DNA of 64,000 bases from Warburgia ugandensis. Lineage: Eukaryota; Streptophyta; Magnoliopsida; Canellales; Canellaceae. The stretch spans positions 10,264,001 to 10,328,000 of the forward strand of contig CP141135.1 of NCBI GenBank assembly GCA_035236585.1, in the 5' to 3' direction. Every line of letters starts with the position of its first letter. Position 1 is the first letter of the stretch. Below, in pieces: positions 1 to 12,035 of this stretch. Under the pieces are notes generated by a model. The model was not told where the DNA came from, searched no databases, and saw nothing but the letters and a program-made list of their open reading frames with translations. A program made the translations under genes and the position numbers.

Positions 1-524
1 ATAGAGGTTCTACACGTAGTTCTACCTAGCTTCCATTGCCAAAACATTGATTTACGGAACTGGGTATCACCCAGGGGATGCCTAACTTGCTCAATACATA
101 TCTTCAGACCTCACCAGCCAAGCTGCAATCCAAATACATATATTTGATTGATTCTTGCGCTTTGAAACACAGCATCATGAAGGACCACATCAACCTCTTC
201 TTCTGGAGTTCTCAAACGTCAAAGTTCTGTTTTTAGCCAAAATCCAACTGAAACCAGAAGCACGAGGGGGAAAGTGTTTGAAACATAACAGATTCGCTTC
301 GGTTTGCCTCTCCTGTTGATCATGTATAGCTCTGTAGAAAACCTGGCTGAAAAAATCCATTATTTATTACATTTACAATGGAGCCTATCTGCTTTAAAGA
401 CATGATATGTCTACTCTCCACCAAAGACAAGAAGTTGTTGAATCCAATCAACTCTAGCGTTCTGAAGTGAAAGTGAAGCTCTAACTTTGTCCTGTAGCAG
501 TCACCAGCGAGCAATCTTTAAATA

Positions 525-790
525 AGCGCTATTTTTGCGTAGAAATTCTGTACACCCGCTTGAATTCATTTTAAAGATCTCTGCCTTCGATCAATTCGTC
601 CCACCAGAATTCTATAAAATCTCCACTCCTCAGCACAATTTTAGTTTCATGCACAAAAACAACGTAATCCTTGCATATCATACCCCTCCAAATCGATGAT
701 CCTTTTGCGCAGTGACCTCTTTTTCCATGCTCATTCTTCATAACCTTCTGCCACGAACTGCCTTAAGACTTATAATCTCCAGACCCCTTT
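525..790 (-). pseudogene. L1-type LINE fragment (region after reverse transcriptase)
   Basis: Translating the minus strand gives a stretch with the spacing of the plant L1 region between reverse transcriptase and the zf-RVT domain: an SSIWRGM-like block, then SGDFIEFWWDELIEG, then FKRVYRIS. Plant L1 copies usually show an IWxGI block, GxxxxFWxDxWxG, and FPxLYRIA at these places. One in-frame stop falls inside the conserved part and no longer open frame surrounds it, so this is a dead fragment. The family assignment is inferred from motif memory and should be checked with a protein search. Confidence 0.5.
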
Positions 791-799
791 CCTGCTCGG

Positions 800-2700
800 A
801 AAAATAAATATATTACCAACGAAAAAAATGGCATTTTCTACTTTCCTCACCGTCATCCCATAGAAAGCTTCTCTGCATACTCTCAAGAGTATCAACGATA
901 CCAGCCAGGCACTTGCAAAGAGACATGTCATAGACTGGTAAGTTAGATAAGGTGGCGTTAATCAAAGTTACAGAAGATAAAGAACTCTTAGAAGGTGGCT
1001 ACTATCATCTAATAGAGGGCATCTGCAGAGTAGATGAACGATTCGATAATAAGGCAACAAGTTCAGGTGTAGTCGTCGGTTAGCGGCTATGTGTTGGATT
1101 ATGATGACATTGGGTGGCAGACGCTTGGTGTATTCGTAACCTGATTTATCAGTTTGGTAGGATAAGAGATAAGGGGGGGTATAGGTGGATCATAAGGATA
1201 TATAGTACACACATAAGGATATATAGTACACAGTCTTACTTTGTATTTTTGCAAAAGACTATTTTTCTGCTCTAAACCCGTGACCTCAAAGTTGCATGAG
1301 GACAGAATTCCCTTTCTGGATAAGACGATAAGCATTGAAAAATTGGTATTTCAAGTGCTAATGGCCGTCGCTCAGGTGCTGATATGATAGTGTTTGGCAT
1401 GCCATAAACTACAGAAGTACCAGTGGACCCAGTTGTTTGCTGATCTAAACCGCTTCGTGTTCTGTGGTGGACCTTATAATTAGTAGATCATGTGACAAAA
1501 AGGGATGAGATCACAAGACATGAGGCCCAACATGTACTTTAGTTTTCATGTACAGACACTAATGAAAAGCTCCATCCTGCATTCATTCACTTGAGACAGG
1601 GGATGGAATAATCGATGTTGCGTGTCGTCCAATGATTCTTTGACCACCGAGCTCAAGCGACCTTTTGTGAGAAGGCAAAAGGAAATTCCCATCGATGCAA
1701 AGGTGGTCCACAAGCTGAATGGTCTCAATCATCATACCAATACTTATGCAATGGTTAAGAAGAAAGATGAGGCCGATTATTTGAAGAAAGATACTAAAGG
1801 GGGGTGACACATTTTAGAAAGCAGGAATTATTGTATCACGCGTACATCCTTACCTTTTCTAAAGAGCCCACCGTGGAATTCTCCCACTTATGATGTCTGT
1901 ACTGCATGAGATCTAACTACTAAGTCAAGGTTTACAGATTTTAATTATAGCGGCCAGTTTGGGAGGAATTAAACTCTGAGGAAGCCATCCCGAACGGCGG
2001 CTAAGATTATTGGATCAGTCTGTGATGGTGTGAATGGGATAATTGACTTGTTGAGTAGGATATTTGCTTGTTGACGGAAACCAGTTCCACGTGAAACTTA
2101 GGCAGAATGAAACGTAAGAGAAAATGTAAGCCATACATGTGAGTCAGCACCGACAAAGTTTAATGTTATGTGACTTAGGTGCTGTTATTATCATTTACTT
2201 TAGAAAAGATAAGATTTAGTGACTGACAGGACCACCGTATGGGGTTTTGTTTGCCACATTTACAACATATATATATATATATAATCTAAAAACTAAGGGG
2301 AAAGTGGTTGTCTAACAGCCAAATTTAGCTCCAACTCCATGAATGCCTCTCACAAGTGATCATGCATGCTTATCTCAGTATTGAGCACTGTCTTTGTCGA
2401 TGGGAATTGATCAATCAATATTGATCCATATCCTAACCCTTTATTTCATCGCCGTTTGGGGTTTTAAGGAGGAAACGTAAAACAATTGATCATTTCATAG
2501 GATTTGAGCTAATAAATGGGATTTGCATATGCATTTCGAATGCAAGAATGGTTAGATGGCATTGTCTGGATAGTTTTGGATATAATTCAAAGCAATTTGG
2601 TGATGCAAACTGTTTGTAAAATTGGATGACTTTGTTGGATATTTCTTATATATTGTTAGTTAGCTTGTCCGGGTTATGTAATTCTTTACCAACTAAAAAA
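800..2700. other. Intergenic sequence, no gene recognised
   Basis: Only short open frames occur here. One on the plus strand (1,622-1,807, 61 codons) is rich in charged residues, but I could not match it to a family and it has no visible splice partners. There is a short AT repeat near 2,270. I see no RNA gene or convincing promoter. Confidence 0.5.
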
Positions 2701-2735
2701 ACGAAGAGAGAACAAATTAAATAGTTGGAAAAAAA

Positions 2736-3352
2736 ATGAAAGAAGTGATAATATACTAATAAGAAGGCACACCTGCTAGAGAGAGAGAGAGAGAGAGAGA
2801 GATTTGAAGTCTTGAATTAGTTTTATTTTAATCAGATTTCATTGGTTGAATAAGTGGGTTACTAAAAGATTTGGTTGTTCACTCACCTTATTTATAAAAA
2901 TAGGTTCTATTTAAGTCAATGGTTTGGATGCAATTACTCACACCTTATCTATAAAGAAAAAACTAATAAAAATAAAAAATATAGAGAAAAAAATTATATA
3001 TTTAAAAAGAAAAGAAAGAAGTGTATTCTCCTATGTTAGTCGTAGATATACTAATAAGAAGGCAAGCCAGAGAGAGAGAGGTCAAAAAAAGGGTTATATA
3101 TATAGACACACACGGGGTTATATATATATAGACACACATGTTCATTCAGCGAGCCACATCAGCTCCCTCCTTTTAACCGTAATTTTTCTTAAGCCACACA
3201 AGTATTTTTGAATTTTTTGTTTCACTGGTTGAATAATAGGGCTACTAAAATATGTGGTTGTTCACTCACATTATTTATCAAAATAGGCTCTATTTAAGCC
3301 AACGGATTGGATACAATTACTCACACCTTATCCGTAAAGAAAAAAGTTAAAA
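2736..3352. repeat. Diverged direct duplication with (GA)n tracts
   Basis: Two blocks occur twice in direct orientation. A block containing tactaataagaaggca followed by a GA run lies at about 2,753 and again at about 3,047. A block of about 130 bp, beginning ggttgaataa and ending near aattactcacaccttat, lies at about 2,839-2,968 and again at about 3,222-3,351. The offsets differ (about 294 and 383 bp), so the duplication has since gained or lost about 90 bp between the blocks. The GA run at 2,778-2,802 is a microsatellite. No coding content is apparent. Confidence 0.7.
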
Positions 3353-3726
3353 CTTCTCAATTTCATAAGAAATAATTTTTAAGTTTGTTATGTTTTTTCT
3401 CATATTTCTTTTCGTCTTTTACATTCTTCTGTTAAATTTCTAAATTCAGTGCTTTTGTATTTCTAGGCATGGCCGGGCAAGTTGTTCGTAACTTACCAAA
3501 ACCTTCATCCTGTGCTGGTAAAATTAGAAGTGGGAGGTAGACATGGATAAGCGGGTGCAAAGATAATGATGAAGAGAAATAGCACTAAGCAGAGAGAGAG
3601 AGATAGGTTCTAGTCTGTTTACCCGAGCTGTGTACTTTGGAAAAGGACACATCATCATCCCCACCTAGAGACTCGGAGGCTTCTCTCAGCTATTTATAGC
3701 ATAGATAATTACATCTGCATGTGAAG

Positions 3727-3727
3727 A

Positions 3728-3755
<28 letters not shown>
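3727..3755. repeat. (CT)n microsatellite
   Basis: An uninterrupted CT run of about 29 bp. The surrounding 96-codon open frame is probably fortuitous, since its start is made of Ser-Leu from the repeat. Confidence 0.9.
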
Positions 3756-3758
<3 letters not shown>

Positions 3759-4030
3759 CTCTTTTTTTTGTAGGTTGACGTGGTCATCACAAGGGAAGTT
3801 TATGAGGAGACACTTTCATGGAAATGATCCTGGGCTAGAGACTTCCTATATCAGCTGCATAAATGGGCCTATGAATAAGCAAATGGGAATTGTGGCAGCA
3901 TTTTCTACGCAGTCTCAACCAGCATCCCAGGGCATCACCTTAATCAGCAACTCTCTTTTGCAAGTACATGCCAACCATTTATCTGTCATCACATGCAACG
4001 AAATTTTCTGAGATATATCATAGAATAGTT

Positions 4031-4184
4031 GGAGCCTTGTCACAACGGTAAATTTGTCGGGTTTAAGAGGTGAAAGACAGCCTCTTACAAAAAGCAAGGT
4101 AAGACTGCGTAGTATAAACCCTTGTAGTCCGCCCTTCTCTGAACTTTGCAAATGCAAGAGCTTCGTGCATTGGAACTGCCCTTT
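4031..4184 (+). mobile_element. Au-type SINE with internal deletion
   Basis: Matches the plant Au SINE layout: ggagccttg at the 5' end, an A-box-like cacaacggtaa, then cagcctcttacaaaaagcaaggtaa and the 3' part with cccttgtagtccgccc, gcaagagcttcgtgca and the terminal ctgccctt. Part of the middle, normally a cacgggttcaa B-box region, is shortened and altered. It is flanked by an imperfect target-site duplication, atatcatagaatagtt (4,015-4,030) and atatcttagaacagtt (4,185-4,200), 14 of 16 matching, which fixes the ends. This is a non-autonomous element mobilised by LINE machinery and transcribed by Pol III when intact. This copy is probably dead. Confidence 0.85.
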
Positions 4185-4330
4185 ATATCTTAGAACAGTT
4201 TTCTCCTACTTCAAAATTCTATCAATAGTTATCAACAGCCGAACCTACTATTGATAGCAAGAGCTCACACTGAAGCAAATAAGTTAACAAATTAAAATGT
4301 AGCCCAGAAACATCTTTAGGGAGTAGAAGT

Positions 4331-4532
4331 TAGTTTTCATTTGGGAGGATAGACCACTAGGCTTAATCCTTTTGTAATTTTAGTAGCATATGCATACTCA
4401 CTTTAGAAAGGCGTTGCATCTTTTTCAACCTCGTTTACTTTTCATTTTGGAGGATGGACCATTATATTGTAATTTTAGTAGCACATGCAGACTCACTTCA
4501 AAAAGGTGTTGCATCTTTGTCAACCTCATTTA
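4331..4532. repeat. Tandem duplication of about 100 bp
   Basis: 4,331-4,437 and 4,438-4,532 are diverged direct copies. Both run from ttttcattt-ggaggat-gacca through ttgtaattttagtagca and end with gttgcatctttntcaacctc. The second copy has lost about 12 bp after gacca. Confidence 0.8.
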
Positions 4533-4539
4533 GAGCGAA

Positions 4540-6450
4540 GGAGGTGATTTGCTTGTAGATTGCATGTTATTTAGTTTTCATGTAGAAAGTAAGAAACTCA
4601 AAACCCTTGCCTCTTAAGCTAGTCAAGTTGTTATAGAAGAAGCGAAAAAAAAGGGAAATTCTGGTCTTTCTTTTTCTTCAACCAATACAAGACTAACAAG
4701 CGCTAAGAAAAATATAATCCAAAATTAAACAGTAATTTTCCTATTTCTCACAATTTTTTTTAAGGTCTCTTAATAGCCGTGAGCTTCAGGGTTTGGGTAA
4801 TGATCTTGCAATTGATTTGTCTCAAAAAATTGCTTATCTTTTGTAAGTAATTCATATGGTTTCAACAACATTGAAAGTCTTATCTTTAGGAGTTTGTTGT
4901 TTTGCCCTAGTCTTCAGAGGTTTATTTATTTGAAAGATAGTGTTTTGAGTGGCTTTGAAAGTTATTTTAATTATTCTGTTTTTAGGAGTTAGTGGTTGTT
5001 TTATATGAGTCAGTGGGTAAGATTTGTTTGTTATTTTTCTAAGATTGTAATGCTTATTTGTTGGCTTTTATCAATTAATAGACTAGATTGCTTCATGTTT
5101 TACTCTTCATTTTGTTATTTTGCCTTTTATTATTCTCCTAGTTTGTATCAATTTTGTCATGACCGTTGATTTATACTTATCTTGTCATGGCTGTGATGGT
5201 GCTAGACAGATACTGAAATCAATTTTGACTATAGAAAGAGATTGGGACATGCAAACCAATGATAATGGTATCAACATTTAGTGCCTTTTCGTTTTCTTAT
5301 CCTTGAATGAGGAAAAAGAGGGGAAGAGTCTAATCCAAAGGAAACTTTCGGTATTCTGCTCAAGACGGGTTAAAGATGATCACTTTAGGCTCCGCTGAGC
5401 CCAATTGAAACTTACACTTAACTACAAAAACAACCCTGCTTTTGATTCATTGTGTTTCAATCTATTGATTCCGTTGGGTCTTTTACTGCTCCTTATCTAT
5501 CACTAGGGTAACTCCTTTTTCTTGCATCAAGTGATATGTACATCCTTCTTCGTTCTTTTCCATTCACCAAAATCTTGACGTAATGGATCGTATGTCATTG
5601 TTTCGGAATTGGTATTCTTTGCTGATTCCGTCGGGTAGGAGACGGTTAGTCAAGTACTGTTGTTTCTAACAGGGGTTTAGTCAATGGTGGTGATATTGAG
5701 CAATGTTCATGGAGGTCCATGACATGGATATTTCATGGTTGTTTTGGCTGAAAAATGTTTATTCCATGATTTTTGTCTTGTTGTGATATTGCATGGGTAT
5801 TTTATGCGGGCATGGATATCATATGGAGCATTTTTAATCATATAAAACGAAAAATAATCAAATAGAAGAGAGATGGACCGCCTAATATAATAAAAAATGT
5901 AGCTTATTTGGTCCAAACCTCAGTGGAATGAAGTGTGGGTGTGGGCTTCTCATCGAAGTCCAATGGGTTTATATTAGTTACCTTGTTCAACTTAGAACAA
6001 TCCATCGACCAAGACATAGAGTACTACATTCATTGGTAGCTGACTTTGTGCTAATTATCGATTAACCTGAGTCTGGCATAGCATATATGGTCATTCTTCT
6101 CAATTGATCTAGTGGGTCATGTTGGCATGCCTTAACCTTAAGATAAATACATTTTTTTTTATGAAATTTATAGTTAATATTTCTTAAGTGGAGCCTCCAT
6201 AATGTGTTATAAACCAAGCGGCAGGGATCATATAATTTAAGAGGGCTTGCTAACAATGGCTGGATTTATGCTTGTCAAACCAATCAACCAGCCAATCACA
6301 TATACGTTAGACATCTGGGGCTATGATTGTATAGGAAAGTCAAGTGGCATAATTCTCTCAATTGTTGAAGGAGAATTGTTGACCATTCGAGTGATGGAAA
6401 AAATCCTTTAAATGATAGCAGATTTTCTCACTTCATTCTGATAAGATTAA
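4540..6450. other. Intergenic sequence, no gene recognised
   Basis: AT-rich sequence with only short open frames and no recognisable protein, RNA gene or structured repeat. Confidence 0.5.
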
Positions 6451-6459
6451 AACAAAATG

Positions 6460-6581
6460 GGGCTGTTTGGCACAAACATAACAGTTGGTGGATGATTGAG
6501 TTAGTCATTGATATGATTTTGTCCCCTAGTTTTGGCACTATCAAACACAGATAAAATGATTTAGTTAGAAGCAAACAGCCC
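6460..6581. mobile_element. Small TIR element (MITE candidate)
   Basis: The ends gggctgtttg (6,460-6,469) and caaacagccc (6,572-6,581) are perfect 10-bp inverted repeats enclosing about 100 bp of non-coding AT-rich DNA. The same terminal motif ends two other small elements in this window (42,198-42,386 and 45,062-45,281). I could not identify a target duplication, so the superfamily is left open. Confidence 0.55.
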
Positions 6582-6732
6582 AAGGTTTTTGGGCCATATT
6601 GTCCATGTTTGATCAAGTCCTAGAGCTGCCAGTAGCAGGGCAAAGGACGCTATCGGGGTTCACTTGGGGCCCTTTTTTATTTTTTTCCTTGAGTACAGGA
6701 GAGAATCATAATTACGAAGGAACTGTTCACAT

Positions 6733-7085
6733 TGTTGGTCCAGACCCATTTCAGACGGCCGCCGTATTCAACGGTGGCGGGCGCAGTCGGCCGACCGTCG
6801 ACGGCTTCACTTGATGCGCCGCCGTCGGCCACCGCCACCAACCTTTGAATTTGTGTAAAACGGGTTGAAAATCAGACCCGAAAATTCCCTATAAATAGGG
6901 ATACGAATAAGGCAAGAAATATAACCCCATTCCTCTGTAAAACCCCCGTGTATACCTCTCTGTAAAACCCCAGTTTCATAGTGAAATCATTCTCTCCCGT
7001 GGACGTAGGCTTATTGGCCGAACCACGTTAAAACTCTGCGTTTTTTTGTGTGTATGATCTTGGGCGGGGACGAAAATCCCCAACA
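6733..7085 (+). repeat. 5' LTR of copia element 1
   Basis: 353 bp, TG...CA ends, containing the TATA-like box ctataaatagg near 6,890. The last 270 bp (6,816-7,085) read identical to 11,761-12,030 of the 3' LTR. The first 83 bp differ clearly from the 88 bp at the start of the 3' LTR. Confidence 0.95.
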
Positions 7086-7087
7086 AG

Positions 7088-7100
7088 TGGTATCAGAGCC
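7088..7100 (+). other. Primer binding site (tRNA-iMet type)
   Basis: tggtatcagagcc, two bases downstream of the 5' LTR, is the standard plant copia minus-strand primer site complementary to the 3' end of initiator tRNA-Met. Confidence 0.93.
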
Positions 7101-7634
7101 TCGGTTGCTCGCCGTGGAAACGTACGCGTAAAACGGAATTGCGGTTTCGACGGCCGAGAGGAGGAAGAAAACCGTTCTCGATTCTTACAAGAATCATCAT
7201 TGTGCTACGGTGAAGAAAAGCACGTTATCATGTTGCTACAGTAAAAGCATCATCATTACTGTCGGCTACAGTAATCGCTACAGTACTACTACAGTACTGA
7301 GTTGGCACAGCATCTGTGCGGGTTCCAACGCTCGAGTTTCAACAACACGGAGTTACAACGGTATAGAGTTGTAACAAAGACGAGTGCAAATAGTAGCGCA
7401 TTTGCACAAGTAGGCGAGTTGAAACAAATGGCATTACAACAAGACGGTTACAACGGTTCGAGTGCAATCGTAGGCGAGTTGCAATAAGAACGAGTTGCAG
7501 GTGATTCGATTTGGAGTAGACCTATTTTTTGTGTTTTCAAGGGGGATAGACCGGCTCTTGGCAAACGCAAAGGGTGTTCTCAAATTTGTAAGATTTTCTC
7601 CCGAAATTACTTTGTAAGTACCCTTTCTTTACTT

Positions 7635-10600
7635 ATGGAGGCAAACATGAGCAAAATGATTTGCTTAAATGGTACTAACTATCACAAGTGGAAGGGAAAA
7701 ATGAAAGATCTTCTTTTGTGAAGAAATTACATCTACCTCGTTTTTAAGTACTCAAATACCGGAAGATAAGTCCGAAGAAGAGTGGGCTTTTGAACACGAA
7801 CAGGTATGTGGTTTTATTCGACAATGGGTAGAAGATAATGTTTTGAATCATATTCAAAATGAAATACATGCTAGAACTCTATGGATCAAATTAGAAACCT
7901 TGTACGCGTCGAGAACAGGGAATAATAAGTTATTCCTACTTAATCAAGCGATGCACTTGAGATACAAGGAAGGGAGTTCTATTTCCGACCACTTGAACGA
8001 GTTGACCGGATGCTTTCAGCAACTATCCGATGTTGGCGTCAGGTTTGACGATGATATCATGGGTTTATGGCTTTTAAATACTTTGCCTGACTCATGGGAA
8101 AATTTTCGTGTTTCTCTAGCTAATTCTGCTCCAGGTGGTGCTGTGACATGGGAATCTGCGAGAAGCGCAGTTCTAAATGAAGAAATGAGGCGACGAGCTC
8201 AAGTTGTCACCACATCACAGTCTGAGATTTTGATCTCAGAAAATCGAGGGAGAAGCAAGATCAAAGGACATGAGAAGAATAATAGAAGCAGGAGTAAGTC
8301 TAAGTCCAGATACAAGAATCTGGAATGCAATTATTGTGGCAAGAAGGGTCACATTAAAAGGCAGTGTTACAAGTGGAAAGCCGAGAACAAAACAGAGAAT
8401 GCCAAGCAGGAGAGAAGAAATGATGAGGGGAATGATCGTGTAGCTGCCACTACTTCAGGCCTTGTTGTGGTCTGTGATGAAAATGAAATCAACCTAGCCT
8501 CCAATGAGATTGGATGGGTTGTTGACAGTGGTGCTTCTTTTCATGTTACCTCGAGGAGGGAGTTTTTCACCTCGTACACTCCTGGTGACTTTGGAGTGTT
8601 GAAGATGGGTAACGATGGGCTATCAAAGGTTGTTGGTATCGGATCTGTCTGTTTGGACACCAACAACGGAATAAGGTTGATTCTCAAGGACGTTCGACAT
8701 GTACCAGATATCCGGTTGAACTTAATATCAGCCGGAAAGCTTGATGATGATGCGTGTAGTACCTTTTGCGATGGACAGTGGAAGCTCTCTAAGGGAGCGC
8801 TTGTGGCTGCCAGAGGGAAGAAATCATCTAGCTTGTATGTGATGCAAGCTTCGATTCCTATTAACTTTGTGAACGCAGTTGATGTTGCTGGTTCTTCAGA
8901 GTTGTGGCACAAGCGGCTCAGTCACATGAGTGAGAAAGGACTAGGTTGTCTAGTCAAGAAGAATTTGCTTTCAGGGCTCAAAGCTACAAAGGTGAGCAAA
9001 TGTGCTCATTGTCTTCTTAGGAAGCAAAGAACGAAGTTTCCTTCAAAAGCCATCATTCTTCCGAAGCCAGGCGTACTTGAATTGGTACATTCAGATGTAT
9101 GCGGTCCTATGAAGGTACGCACATTTGGTGGTGCATTATATTTTGTCACATTTATTGATGATTATTCCGTGGAAACTCTCGGGTCTATGTTTTGAAAACT
9201 AAGGATCGGGTGCTTGACAAGTTTAAAGAATTTCAAGCTTGTTGAGCGGCAAAACGGGAAGAAGGCTGAAATGCATTCGCACGTACAATGGTGGCGAGTA
9301 TTGTGGACCTTTCGATGCTTATTGTAAGAAGCAAGGGATCGGACATCAAAGAACTCCTCGAAGACTCCTCGGCTAAATGGTTTAGCGTAAAGGATGAAAC
9401 GGGACATTGATGGAGAGGGTCGGATGCTTGCTTTCTTCAAGCAAAGCCGGTTCTACTTGGTGAGGCACTATACACGGCGAGCCTATGTTATTAACCTATC
9501 TCCAATAGTTGCATTGAATGCAGATGTTCCTGACAGGCTATGGTATGGAAAAGATGTCTCGTACGATCATTTGCGGGTATTTGGGTGCAAAGCATTTGTA
9601 CATATACCTAAGGATGAGAGGTCCAAGTTAGACGTCAAGACCAAACAATGCATTTTCATCGGCCATTTATGGGCAGATGAGTTTGGTTACGGGCCTATAT
9701 GATCCTGTTGCAAAGAAGCTGGTTAGAATCGTGATGTGGTCTTTATGGAAGACCAAACCATTGAACACATCGACAAAGCCAAAGTATCAGAAACTCAAAG
9801 TTCGATACTCGACGATTTAGATCCAGTTCCTGTTTCACATACGCCAAGTGTAGATGGCACCAATGACCATGGTGGTGCTCCAGTTGATGTACAAGATAAT
9901 CGGTGAGCCGAGGAGAACATGAAGCCTGCTTTGAAGACATGGATGTTTCGTCGGGCGATGATATTCGGCAAGAGGTTCCTACCGAGGAACCTGCAGTTTC
10001 ATTGAGACGAAGTTCGAGAGATCGTCAACCCTCCACTCGATATTCATCAGATGAGTACGTACTCCTCACTGACGGGGGAGAACCTGAGAGCTACACGCAG
10101 GCGGTTGAAAGTGAAGAGAATGCGAGTGGATTGCAGGCTATGAAGGATGAGATGAAATCCTTACAAGACAACCACACTTTTGAGCCGGTAAGATTACCTG
10201 GGGCGGTAGACAAGCTTTGAAGAATCGGTGGATATACGGGGTGAAGTACGAAGGTGACACTTCACAACCACGATACAAAGCTAGACTTGTCGTGAAAGGC
10301 TTTTGGTCAAGGAAGGTGTTGATTTCGAGGAGATATTTTCTCTGTTGTTAAAATGTCTTCAATCCGAGTTGTATTGGGTTTGGCCTCAAACCTTGATCCG
10401 GAGGCTGAGCGGATGGATGTGAAGACACCGTTCCTCCACGGTGACTTAGAGGAGGAGATATATATGGAAGCAGCGAAGGGTTTGTTGCTAAAGGCAAAGA
10501 GAAGTATGTCTCGCAAGCCGAAGAAGAGTCTCAGTATGGCTTAAAGCGGGCTCCCAGGACAGTGGTACGAAGTTCGAGCGGTTTATGACCCAACAGGGGT

Positions 10601-11640
10601 TATCGAAAGACTACTTCGCATCACCGTGTGTTTGTGCAGAGATTCTCGTAAGATGATTTCATCATCTTACTACTCTATGTCGACGATATGCTTATTGTTG
10701 GAAGAAGCTCTTCAAGGATCGGTCGTTAAAGAAGGAGCCGAACAAAGTCTTTGCTATGAAAGACTTAGGATCCGCGAGCGAGACGTATTCTCTGATTTCT
10801 ATCATTCGTGACAGAAGAATAAGAGGTTATGGTTTGTCTCGTATAAGTACATGTAAAAGGTACTTCAACGATTTCGCGTGGATAAAGCTAAAGTGGTTAG
10901 TACACCTTTTGCTACTCATTTTAAGCTTAGTTAAGAATCAAAGTTCCAACAAGTGATGCCGAGAAGGAATACATGCAAGATGTTCCTTATGCTTAGCGCC
11001 TTATGTATGCCATGGTATGCACTAGACCGGACATTACATATGCGATTGGTATAGTGAGTCGCTTTCTATCAAATCCAGAAAAGAACATTGGAATGCGCGA
11101 AGTGGATATTGAGATATCTACGTGGTACTTCTAAGTTGTGTTTGGGATTTGGGCAGCAAGCCCGTGTTTGAGGGCTACACCGATCTCGTATACGTGGTGA
11201 TATTGACACGAGGAAGTCTACTGTGGGGTTACTTGATTACTTTTGCGGGGGAGCCGTGTCATGGCAATCAAAGTTCTGAAGTGTGTTGCCTTATCTACGA
11301 CAATTGTGAGTTTATTGTCGTGTGAAGCATGCAAAGAGTTATTGTGGATGAAGAAGTTCGTGAACGAACTTGGCTTTATGCGAGACAGTATGCGTTATTT
11401 TGCGACGGTCAAAGTGCTATACACCTTAGCAAGAATTCTACTTTTCATAAGGTCAAAGCACATTGATGTTCGGTATCGTGGATACGTGATATTTTGGACT
11501 CGAAGTCGTTAGAGCTTCGAGAAGATTCATACCGACGATAATAGTTCGGATATGATGACAAAGCATTACCGAAGCAAGTTCGAGGATGCGAGAGAATTGG
11601 TCGGGATGGGCTTCGCTAAAAGTCCATACGTGAAGAAACC
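7635..11640 (+). pseudogene. copia gag-pol pseudogene
   Basis: A start at 7,635 opens gag, but a TGA follows about 26 codons later, consistent with loss of one base from a T run. Gag continues in the open frame 7,843-9,195. In that frame a CCHC knuckle (CNYCGKKGHIKRQC) begins near residue 162, the protease DSGAS motif lies near residue 228, and the integrase HHCC zinc region (LWHKRLSHM ... CAHC) and first catalytic block (HSDVCGP, FIDDYS) follow. From there the frame changes many times: integrase core pieces to about 9,700, reverse transcriptase from about 10,200 with YVDD encoded at 10,676-10,687, and RNase H pieces (ISHIDVRY-like) to about 11,600. Nearly all breaks look like one- or two-base indels. 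The normal product is a single polyprotein of about 1,300 residues. Its role is self-copying through RNA. Confidence 0.9.
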
Positions 11641-11672
11641 TCCTTCGGTTAATGGGCACGGAGGGGGAGATT

Positions 11673-12030
11673 TGTTGGTCCGCCCCATTTCGCACGGCCG
11701 CCGTATTCAACGGTGGCGGGCAGCTGGCTCGTGGATCGGCCGATTCAACAAAGTTGGCGGGCGCCGCCGTCGGCCACCGCCACCAACCTTTGAATTTGTG
11801 TAAAACGGGTTGAAAATCAGACCCGAAAATTCCCTATAAATAGGGATACGAATAAGGCAAGAAATATAACCCCATTCCTCTGTAAAACCCCCGTGTATAC
11901 CTCTCTGTAAAACCCCAGTTTCATAGTGAAATCATTCTCTCCCGTGGACGTAGGCTTATTGGCCGAACCACGTTAAAACTCTGCGTTTTTTTGTGTGTAT
12001 GATCTTGGGCGGGGACGAAAATCCCCAACA
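11673..12030 (+). repeat. 3' LTR of copia element 1
   Basis: 358 bp with TG...CA ends, preceded by a purine-rich tract and followed by the target duplication cacat. Its 3' 270 bp are identical to the 5' LTR. Confidence 0.95.
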
Positions 12031-12035
12031 CACAT

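Larger units (their letters stand above)
6733..12030 (+). mobile_element. Full-length Ty1/copia LTR retrotransposon, coding region broken
   Basis: The element has two LTRs (6,733-7,085 and 11,673-12,030) starting TGTTGG and ending CCAACA. A tRNA-iMet-type primer binding site (tggtatcagagcc, 7,088-7,100) follows the 5' LTR, and a purine tract ggagggggaga lies just before the 3' LTR. The perfect 5-bp target duplication cacat is at 6,728-6,732 and 12,031-12,035. The internal region encodes gag, protease, integrase, reverse transcriptase and RNase H in that order, the Ty1/copia order. Similarity to the TNT1/Tork type is inferred from gag and protease wording. The reading frame is interrupted repeatedly after position 9,160, so the copy cannot act alone as read here. 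Confidence 0.95.

Noticed and set aside
8541-8912. 123-codon minus-strand frame
   Set aside because: It is the antisense of copia gag/protease sequence.
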